Position numbers and translations under genes: made by a program | The notes under the pieces: model-generated | The model's database searches: none | The model's input: only the letters and a program-made list of their open reading frames with translations | Told to the model about the DNA's origin: nothing | Part shown: positions 6,741-12,828 of the stretch, piece after piece | Numbering within the stretch: the stretch's first letter is position 1 | Layout of the letters: each line of letters opens with the position of its first letter | Origin: Treponema sp. | GTDB taxonomy: Bacteria; Spirochaetota; Spirochaetia; Treponematales; Breznakiellaceae | NCBI GenBank assembly: GCA_031284195.1 | Contig: JAITAI010000067.1 | Coordinates: 1 to 15,076, forward strand | Direction of reading: 5' to 3' | DNA: 15,076 nt

Positions 6741-8611
6741 CTTCTCGACAGTTTCCTTCTGGAGACCCCCGGCCTGAAGGCCGGGTGAGCATAATCGCCC
6801 TGTTTTTTATCGCTATTTTTGTCATCTATACGCTCAAACTGTTCAGTATGCAGATTGTGCACGGTGAGGTGTACCGGCTCCGGGCCGAAAGTATCGCCCG
6901 GCGGGTCACGGTTATTCCCGCACAGCGAGGGGATATCTTTGATCGGAACTTCACTCAACCCCTGGTGTTTAATACCGATTCATTTGCGGTGAGTATTACC
7001 CCCGCAGAAGTGCCGGAAGGAACCATCCCGGACCTGATCAGTAAAGTGGCCCAGATCCTGGGGATAGAACGGGATCAAATCGACAAGAAAATACCGGTTC
7101 AGTACTATTACCTCTATCAACCACTGGAAGTGGCGGTGAATGTACCCTTTAGTACGATTGCGGCTTTAGCGGAACAGGCGGATTCCTTACCAGGCGTTTC
7201 CTGGCAATCCAAGCCCATGCGGACCTATGGGGACATCGGAAGCCTCTCCCATATCCTAGGGTATGTGGGGGATATTACCCGGGATGAACTCACCATGCTG
7301 TACAACAAGGGCTATCAGTCGGGGGATAAGATCGGCAAGGCCGGTATAGAACGGCAGTATGACGAACTCCTCCGGGGTAAAGAGGGAAAAGAGATCCGTA
7401 CCGTGGATGTCCGGGGAAGGCGGGTGGCCTCGGAGCGTACCAGCCGGGAAGTGCCGGTAACGGGCAAGAACCTGGTGCTTTCCATAGATCGGCGGATTCA
7501 GTTATTGGCAGAACAAGCTCTGGGTAAACGAATCGGCGCAGTAGTGGTTCTGCGACCCACAACCGGTGAAATTCTGGCTATGGTTTCCTATCCATGGTAC
7601 GATCCGAATATTTTTAACCAAAATGATAACGGGGCAGTATACCAAGCCATGATCAACGATCCGAATAAACCCTTCCTCAACCGGGCCATACAATCCAGTT
7701 ATCCTCCTGCATCGACCTTTAAAATCGTTATGACCACCGGGATTCTCAGGGAAAGGGTCTTTTCAGTGGAACAGACCGTGGACTGCCTGGGGGAACTGAC
7801 CTATGGGGACAGGCTCTGGCGTTGTCATATCCGAAAACCTGGACACGGGCGACTGAATCTGCAACAGGCCATGGCCCAATCCTGCGATATTTATTACTGG
7901 GTAGTGGGGCGAGATTACTTGGGAGCAGAGCGTATTGTCTCCTATGCCCGGGAATATGGATATGGAGACCTCACAGGCATTGACCTACCTGGAGAGATTG
8001 CGGGTTTCATTCCCACTCCGCAGTGGAAGGATCGCCGTTTTCATGAACGGTGGCTAGGAGGGGACACCATGAATATGTCCATCGGTCAAGGGTATACCCT
8101 GGTTACCCCTATTCAAATGGCCAATATGGTGGCTATGACCGTGAATGAGGGGATCATCTACGAACCCCACTTCCTCAAGGAAGTGCGGAATCCCCTTACC
8201 GGGGCAGTGGAAGAAACCATAAGTCCCAAGGTACTCCATGAAAGCGATATTGAGCGGAGTATTTTCAAGACGGTCCGCCGGGATATGCGGTATGTTATTA
8301 GTGAGGGGACTGCCCGGTTCCCCTTGAATATCAAGGCCGTGGAGATTGCCGGAAAGACCGGTACCGGTGAAATAGGTTATCAGGATCGATGGCACTCCTG
8401 GTTTGCCGCGTATGCGCCGTATCAAACGGACAACCCTGAAGAACAGGTGGTAGTTTCGGTGATTGTTGAAGCGGCGAATAGATGGGAATGGTGGGCCACC
8501 TATGCATCGGCCATTATTTTTCAGGGTATTTTCGCGGATCAAAGTTATGAGGAGGCGGTTGCTGCCTTGGGGTTTCAGTATCTCATGCCTATCCAGTTCC
8601 GCCGGGATTAA
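6737..8611 (+). CDS. mrdA: Penicillin-binding protein 2 (peptidoglycan D,D-transpeptidase, elongation type)
   Basis: Class B PBP that cross-links new peptidoglycan during elongation, paired with RodA. The protein is 624 aa. An N-terminal membrane helix (about 17-38) is followed by the pedestal with RVTVIPAQRGDIFDRN (about 57-71), typical of class B PBPs. The transpeptidase motifs are all present: S326-TF-K329 (active-site Ser in PPASTFK), S382-C-D384 as the SxN-type motif in the form common for PBP2, and K540-TG in GKTGTGEIG. The GGDTMNMSIGQGYTLVTPIQMANM helix (441-464) also fits. GGAGG lies 8 nt before the ATG. The gene is the last of the tight block; rodA, usually adjacent, is displaced 598 bp by the repeat island. 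Confidence 0.97.
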   Translation: MTSRQFPSGDPRPEGRVSIIALFFIAIFVIYTLKLFSMQIVHGEVYRLRAESIARRVTVIPAQRGDIFDRNFTQPLVFNTDSFAVSITPAEVPEGTIPDLISKVAQILGIERDQIDKKIPVQYYYLYQPLEVAVNVPFSTIAALAEQADSLPGVSWQSKPMRTYGDIGSLSHILGYVGDITRDELTMLYNKGYQSGDKIGKAGIERQYDELLRGKEGKEIRTVDVRGRRVASERTSREVPVTGKNLVLSIDRRIQLLAEQALGKRIGAVVVLRPTTGEILAMVSYPWYDPNIFNQNDNGAVYQAMINDPNKPFLNRAIQSSYPPASTFKIVMTTGILRERVFSVEQTVDCLGELTYGDRLWRCHIRKPGHGRLNLQQAMAQSCDIYYWVVGRDYLGAERIVSYAREYGYGDLTGIDLPGEIAGFIPTPQWKDRRFHERWLGGDTMNMSIGQGYTLVTPIQMANMVAMTVNEGIIYEPHFLKEVRNPLTGAVEETISPKVLHESDIERSIFKTVRRDMRYVISEGTARFPLNIKAVEIAGKTGTGEIGYQDRWHSWFAAYAPYQTDNPEEQVVVSVIVEAANRWEWWATYASAIIFQGIFADQSYEEAVAALGFQYLMPIQFRRD

Positions 8612-8675
8612 GCTGAAGAAGGGTTCGATCCGCCGGGTCTTTCCCAGCCGCTTAGTACGTACCCTGCATGAGTAA

Positions 8676-8735
8676 TTAATAACTCATGTTACGCAGAGAC
8701 CGCTTTCTCCGTATAGAGCGTAATATGAGTTATAA
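8676..8735. repeat. 60-bp palindromic element, copy A
   Basis: The arms ATAACTCATGTTACGC (8679-8694) and GCGTAATATGAGTTAT (8718-8733) pair over 16 bp with one G-T wobble around a 23-nt centre. A related 60-bp palindrome lies at 9143-9202; the first 26 bases match at 22 positions. An extra CATGAGT at 8667-8673 can also pair with the left arm. There is no T run, so it is unlikely to be an ordinary terminator. It resembles REP or MITE-type interspersed palindromes. Confidence 0.85.
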
Positions 8736-8752
8736 GCCCGGAAATTGGAGTT
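8727..8752. repeat. 26-bp direct repeat, copy 1
   Basis: This stretch, GAGTTATAAGCC and onward to GGAGTT, matches 9119-9144 at 21 of 26 positions. It overlaps the right end of palindrome A, while the second copy overlaps the left end of palindrome B. The two copies therefore bracket the tandem array. Confidence 0.65.
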
Positions 8753-8822
8753 CCGCCGGTATTTCTGCTTCGCCCTAGCCAATTCCCTCAAGCCCCGGCA
8801 TTTCAGCCTGGGAACAGATTAA

Positions 8823-9108
8823 TTCGGTTCGCAGGGGAATTATCGGGGCTTTGAACAGAACTAGTTCTGCTCGCAGGGGAATTATCCGGGCTCTGAATAG
8901 CACTAATTCCGCTCGGAAGGGAACTATCAGGGTTCTGAGCAGCACTCATTCCGCTCGGAGGGGAATTATCCGGGTTCTGAGCAGCACTCATTCGGTTCGG
9001 AGGGGAATTATCGGGGTTCTGAGCAGCACTCATTCCGCTCGGAAGGGAACTATCCGGGCTTTGAATAGCACTCATTCCGCTCGGAGAGGCATTATCCGGG
9101 CTTTGAAC
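8823..9108. repeat. Tandem array of 42-bp repeats (six full units and one partial)
   Basis: Units begin at 8823, 8865, 8907, 8949, 8991, 9033 and 9075, each exactly 42 bp apart. The last unit matches for about 34 bp before diverging. Core words shared by nearly all units are GGGAA, TATC and GGG followed by CACTCATTC at the junction. Variants fall into types: units 1 and 5 share CGGTTCG and ATCGGGG, while units 3 and 6 share GGAAGGGAACTATC. Because 42 is a multiple of three, open frames run through on both strands, but none has a good ribosome-binding site. It is best read as a non-coding minisatellite. Confidence 0.93.
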
Positions 9109-9118
9109 TCGGAGATCT

Positions 9119-9144
9119 GAGTTAAAAGCCGGAAAACCGGAGTT
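9119..9144. repeat. 26-bp direct repeat, copy 2
   Basis: This is the partner of 8727-8752 (21 of 26 identical). It contains CCGG-AAAA-CCGG (9129-9140). Its GAGTTA start can also pair with TAACTC at 9147-9152, making a further nested inverted repeat. Confidence 0.65.
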
Positions 9145-9202
9145 ATTAACTCATATTATGCAGAGGCCAATGCTATGTATGGTGCATAACATGAGTTATT
9201 AA
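9143..9202. repeat. 60-bp palindromic element, copy B
   Basis: The arms TTATTAACTCATATTATGC (9143-9161) and GCATAACATGAGTTATTAA (9184-9202) pair at 17 of 19 positions around a 22-nt centre. It is homologous to copy A and has the same total length. Its right end overlaps the first two bases of the rodA Shine-Dalgarno AAGGA (9201-9205), so folding could affect rodA translation. Confidence 0.85.
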
Positions 9203-9209
9203 GGAAAAA

Positions 9210-10520
9210 ATGAAAGTTCAGGCTATATTTGAGATTGATTTTTTGCTGTTATTTGCCGCTATCACGCTGACGGTATTCGGGGTGCTCTTTATTTATTCAT
9301 CAGGACTCAGTTCTTCCGGTACGCAGAGTTCCACCGAGTATGTCAAACAGATCATTTGGGGGGCCAGCGGGTTGACTCTTGCCTTAGTCCTGGCCATGAT
9401 CGATTACCGGCGTTTGTATAACCTGTCCTCCTATCTGTATCTGGGAACCCTGGGACTGCTGGTATATACCTGTATTTTTGGTCATACGGTGAATGGAGCC
9501 AAGGCATGGATAGGCGTCGGCAGTTTCGGCATACAGCCGTCGGAATTTACCAAAATTACCACCATCCTGTTTCTTGCCCGGTATTTGGATGCTTCAAAAC
9601 GAAAGGCCAATTCGTTTATCCGATTTTTAGTGGCCTGCCTCATTGTATTTATACCCATGGCAGTAGTGCTCATCCAGCCGGATTTTGGGACCTCCCTCGT
9701 ATTCATTCCTATACTCCTAGTGATGACCTTTATCGCGGGGATTTCCATAAAGTACATTATTTTTTTAGTAGCCTTTATTGGTTTAACCGCCATCTTTATG
9801 GTTTTACCTCTGTGGCAGGATTATATTTTCAAGAACGCCTTACCATCGCTTATGATTATTACCAATCTCCGGTTTATCGGGATTACCGCCCTTGCCTTGT
9901 TCCTTATTGGGATCCTCGCCTTGGTGGGATTCCTTCTTTATAAGAAAGGATATTTTTTCTGGATAGTATACGGCGTGGGGATCGTTATTTTCTCCTTGGG
10001 GACCTCTTATGTGTCCCATAAGGTGCTCAAGGATTATCAACTCATGCGGCTCATCGTATTTCTTAATCCTGATGTGGATCCTCGAGGGGCGGGGTGGAAC
10101 ATCATTCAATCCATTACCGCCATTGGTTCTGGAGGACTCTGGGGTAAGGGCTACCTGGCCGGAACCCATAGCCATTACCGGTTTTTACCCCAGCAAAGCA
10201 CGGATTTTATTTTCTCCATTTTTTCCGAAGAGTGGGGGCTTATAGGGGGGATTCTGGTGTTTGCCCTGTTCCTCCTCATTTCCTTACGGTTCGTGCGGAT
10301 CATGAAGACTGCAGCGGATCTCTTTGGGACCTATATTACTGCCGGCTTATCTGCTATGTATAGTTTCCATTTTCTTATCAACGTGGGGATGACCATGGGG
10401 ATCATGCCAATCACCGGTATTCCCTTGTTGTTTATGTCCTACGGTGGTTCCGCCATCATTTCCGCTATGACCGGCATAGGTTTAGCTTTGAGTATTTATA
10501 TTAGAAGGTTTATCCGCTGA
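9210..10520 (+). CDS. rodA: Rod shape-determining protein RodA (SEDS peptidoglycan glycosyltransferase)
   Basis: Polytopic SEDS enzyme that polymerises glycan strands from lipid II, working with PBP2. It is 436 aa. Family motifs are VNGAKAWIGVGSFGIQPSEF (94-113), LIQPDFGTS (154-162), DYQLMRLIVFLNPDVDPRGAGWN (275-297), QSITAIGSGGLWGKG (300-314), FLPQQSTDFIFSIFSEEWGL (325-344) and PITGIPLLFMSYGGSA near the end. Asp332 in STDF aligns with the essential Asp262 of E. coli RodA. Between QPDFG and DYQ there are about 115 residues instead of roughly 45 in E. coli, an apparent insertion of about 70 residues holding two extra hydrophobic helices (about 222-244 and 248-266). AAGGA at 9201-9205 is the ribosome-binding site. 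It is separated from mrdA by the repeat island and may depend on read-through. Confidence 0.97.
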   Translation: MKVQAIFEIDFLLLFAAITLTVFGVLFIYSSGLSSSGTQSSTEYVKQIIWGASGLTLALVLAMIDYRRLYNLSSYLYLGTLGLLVYTCIFGHTVNGAKAWIGVGSFGIQPSEFTKITTILFLARYLDASKRKANSFIRFLVACLIVFIPMAVVLIQPDFGTSLVFIPILLVMTFIAGISIKYIIFLVAFIGLTAIFMVLPLWQDYIFKNALPSLMIITNLRFIGITALALFLIGILALVGFLLYKKGYFFWIVYGVGIVIFSLGTSYVSHKVLKDYQLMRLIVFLNPDVDPRGAGWNIIQSITAIGSGGLWGKGYLAGTHSHYRFLPQQSTDFIFSIFSEEWGLIGGILVFALFLLISLRFVRIMKTAADLFGTYITAGLSAMYSFHFLINVGMTMGIMPITGIPLLFMSYGGSAIISAMTGIGLALSIYIRRFIR

Positions 10521-10530
10521 ATTGGCGCAA

Positions 10531-10700
10531 GTCCCAGGGGGAGCTTATCCTACAAGATAGGAGCCTTAAGAAAAGGTAATCCTCCGGCTCAAGCTGGAAG
10601 CCGTCTGAGTTTCCTATGACAAGGAAACTCCCTCCTTAGTAAGGATTATTCATACCCCCAAAAAAGCGCGCATACAGCATACCAGGGGGAGCACCTTTCT
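10531..10700 (+). other. Structured non-coding stretch after rodA
   Basis: No gene is seen between rodA and 10766, but the plus strand folds well. TCCTA/TAGGA (10548-10562) makes a small hairpin. TAATCCT (10577-10583) and AGGATTA (10642-10648) close a junction that holds two arms. The first arm is CGGCT/AGCCG (10585-10603), with CCGGC/GCTGG as an alternative. The second is a perfect 9-bp stem at 10607-10615/10622-10630. The 11-bp word CCAGGGGGAGC occurs at both 10534-10544 and 10682-10692, and a single CCCCC (10655-10659) could pair with either. It does not match a riboswitch or small-RNA family that I can name. Confidence 0.4.
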
Positions 10701-10706
10701 ATTACC

Positions 10707-10736
10707 TCTTGACACCGCCAGCTCAGAGTCTTGACA
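10707..10736 (+). promoter_or_regulatory. Direct repeat TCTTGACA ahead of the DUF212 gene
   Basis: TCTTGACA occurs at 10707-10714 and 10729-10736, 22 bp apart start to start, about two helical turns. Both contain a consensus -35 hexamer, TTGACA. Neither has a good -10 at normal spacing, so these may be tandem regulator sites for an activator-dependent promoter, or a coincidence. Confidence 0.35.
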
Positions 10737-10765
10737 AAAGCCCTTCCCTAATGGAAAGTTAAATA

Positions 10766-11254
10766 ATGTCTTTAGTAATGTCTATACGAGGGGTAGCGCT
10801 AAAAAGTTTTTTTGAAAATCTCATTTTTTTATCTTCTATTTCAAGTTGGTTTTTTGCACAGCTTATTAAGACGGTGATTGTATTGCTTAATACCCGTAAA
10901 AAAAGTACACGGGAAATCCTTGCGATCATGGTCTGGCGCACAGGGGGAATGCCCTCAAGCCATGCGGCCTTGGTTTCATCCTTAACTACATCGGTCGCCT
11001 TTAAAGAAGGGATCGGGTCGAATCTGTTTATCGTATCTTTTTGGTTTGCCCTTATTGTTATGCGAGACGCCATGGGGGTACGCCGCGCTTCAGGAATTCA
11101 AGCCAGGGCGCTCAATCTGCTAGGGCGAAACGTGGCGGATCGCCTGGACGTGGAATATCATCCGGTCAAAGAAGTCCATGGTCATGCGCCGCTGGAAGTA
11201 GTGGTAGGGGCATTTCTGGGTATCTTCATTGCTGCGGCATACGCTAATTTGTAG
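10766..11254 (+). CDS. Divergent PAP2 family (DUF212) membrane protein
   Basis: A 162-aa integral membrane protein of the acid phosphatase/vanadium-dependent haloperoxidase-related family, similar in type to B. subtilis YuiD. The conserved blocks are all there: TGGMPSSHAALVSSLTT (59-75), RDAMGVRRASGIQA (100-113) and KEVHGHAPLEVVVG (135-148). These hold the Ser/His and Arg/His positions expected of a PAP2-like phosphatase site. The physiological substrate of this family is not settled; an isoprenoid or lipid phosphate is plausible but is inference. GGAAAG 7 nt before the ATG at 10766 serves as ribosome-binding site; an ATG at 10778 is the alternative. The next gene begins 11 nt after its stop, so it is probably the first gene of the rnf-containing operon. 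Confidence 0.85.
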   Translation: MSLVMSIRGVALKSFFENLIFLSSISSWFFAQLIKTVIVLLNTRKKSTREILAIMVWRTGGMPSSHAALVSSLTTSVAFKEGIGSNLFIVSFWFALIVMRDAMGVRRASGIQARALNLLGRNVADRLDVEYHPVKEVHGHAPLEVVVGAFLGIFIAAAYANL

Positions 11255-11265
11255 GGTCGCAGCAC

Positions 11266-12828
11266 ATGTCCTTTGGGAAGTCCCTGCTCTTAGCATCCCT
11301 GCTTTCCCTTAGTCTTGGGACTTTCATGTTTTTTTTAGTCCTTACTCTTATGCCACTGGAAAGTAACCGCGGCTATGCGGTGCTTACGGTGGATGCCTCT
11401 TACCCGGACCGGCTTATCGGAGACTTGCTTGCATCAGAAGTTTTTACCCAAGGGTTTCTATCCGAGTCTAATCAATGGGTATTTTTGGATGATTTTGGGA
11501 CCTTGCAGCGGATACCCCTTGATGCGTACCGGGATCGAGTTGAACCTTTTGATCCTCGGGATGACGGCTACGCGGAAAAACTGGGGGCTTTTTTTGTGCG
11601 CCAGGGGAAACGGCTTTTCTTTATCCCTTTTTCAGGAAATTCCCGCTTCTCCGATCCTTGGCTTAATAAGCAACAGATTAGGGCTTTTGAAGTATCTATG
11701 GCCGCTGTTTTGAAAGGAATTCCTTTTTCTCTCACTTTTTTAGGTTTTGAGAAGCCTTTCTTGTTTTATTTCCTCCTCTTTGCAGTGGCTGCAGGGGCAA
11801 CCATGGTTCTTTCTGGAGAGTCGGCGCTCATCTTGGCGCTGCTGCCGATCCTGGGATCTTTGGTATTTGCCGGGCCTTCAGGATTTGCCCTTTGTGCGGC
11901 TCTCGTGGTTCTGGCCGGCATAGCCGTTGAACCTCTCCGAAAGCACTGGGCCTCCCACCGATACGGGCAGGATTGCACCGAAGGCAGGGAGCCAGTCAAA
12001 AACCGTGATAAAGTATACCCGGTATTGGCAGTCCTCTTGACGGGGGTGCTGTTCTTTTTAGGTATCTTTGGTATCTTATATGGTATGTCCGTCTCTACTG
12101 GGAGCGTGGCAAGGACCTCGGGGAAAAGCTTGGCAAAGGTAGGAATCGCGGCCTTGGTATGTTCTGGGCTTATGTTCTGGGTGGTCCTCTGGTTTGAAGC
12201 AAACCAAGGGAAAGCCCAGAATCATGTACGGTTTATGCCGGTACGGATCATGGATTCTACCAAGTGGAGACCGATTAACCGGACCATCCTTCCCTTTGCC
12301 CTGGTTTCCCTGGTTGCTCTCTATGGACCCTGGTTGTATGAGGGACTGCATGTCTATCATGATCCGGGGTTTATCGCTGACCCTCGGTATTTCATTGATG
12401 CAGGGGTCTATGAAAACCATGCACGGTATCAGGCTTCTTTCTCTTTGATGCCTCTGGGAAGTAGTAAGGATCTGGACCGTCTTTATAGGGGGGATCCACC
12501 GGAATTGACCTATCGACAGTACCGCTTAGGGGAAGATGGTCTCATCGCAAGTATAGGAGGGTATGAGCAGACCCTTGCCCCTGATGATGACCAGGTGATT
12601 CCTCCCTTCCCCCTGGAAGACCTCATAGCATTTCTTGCAGGTTTTGGGCATACTGGTGGAGGGGAACCAAGTCGTATGAAGATGCTTACCGTTACTTCGC
12701 TTAATATGATAGGATTTCTGTTACTATTTATGGCTTCGGGTTTGTATAGTACGGTTCTAAGCTGGTTTAAACAGGCTGGAAAAAAGAAAAACAGTGTGGT
12801 ATATAATGAAAAACGGATAGCCGCATGA
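11266..12828 (+). CDS. Unrecognised multi-pass membrane protein upstream of rnfC
   Basis: A 520-aa protein I do not recognise. There is one N-terminal helix (about 7-29), an extracytoplasmic-looking domain of about 130 residues (30-160, rich in Asp, Arg and aromatics), then clustered helices at about 164-183, 187-204 and 206-221. Further helices lie at about 250-273, 291-309 and 341-357, followed by a second polar domain (about 360-470, with HDPGFIADPRYFIDAGVYENHARYQ). A final helix spans about 473-497 before a basic tail. Cysteines are few (Cys210, Cys237, Cys299) and not in a metal-cluster pattern. The stop overlaps the rnfC start as ATGA (12825-12828), so it is translationally coupled to rnfC. 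This suggests an accessory or assembly role for the Rnf complex, by context only. Confidence 0.7.
   Translation: MSFGKSLLLASLLSLSLGTFMFFLVLTLMPLESNRGYAVLTVDASYPDRLIGDLLASEVFTQGFLSESNQWVFLDDFGTLQRIPLDAYRDRVEPFDPRDDGYAEKLGAFFVRQGKRLFFIPFSGNSRFSDPWLNKQQIRAFEVSMAAVLKGIPFSLTFLGFEKPFLFYFLLFAVAAGATMVLSGESALILALLPILGSLVFAGPSGFALCAALVVLAGIAVEPLRKHWASHRYGQDCTEGREPVKNRDKVYPVLAVLLTGVLFFLGIFGILYGMSVSTGSVARTSGKSLAKVGIAALVCSGLMFWVVLWFEANQGKAQNHVRFMPVRIMDSTKWRPINRTILPFALVSLVALYGPWLYEGLHVYHDPGFIADPRYFIDAGVYENHARYQASFSLMPLGSSKDLDRLYRGDPPELTYRQYRLGEDGLIASIGGYEQTLAPDDDQVIPPFPLEDLIAFLAGFGHTGGGEPSRMKMLTVTSLNMIGFLLLFMASGLYSTVLSWFKQAGKKKNSVVYNEKRIAA

Noticed and set aside
8054..8542. 162-codon open frame antisense to mrdA
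   Set aside because: It mirrors the conserved PBP2 transpeptidase region and has no independent support.
8676..8735. Palindrome A as a rho-independent terminator for mrdA
   Set aside because: The stem is strong but no T run follows on either strand, and the same element recurs just before rodA.
8823..9108. CRISPR array
   Set aside because: The units are contiguous 42-bp tandem repeats with no unique spacers, and there are no cas genes nearby.
10531..10700. Known riboswitch, SRP RNA, 6S RNA or RNase P RNA
   Set aside because: The conserved words I know for these families (for example the SRP GGAAG loop or the cobalamin B12 box) are not present in the right arrangement.
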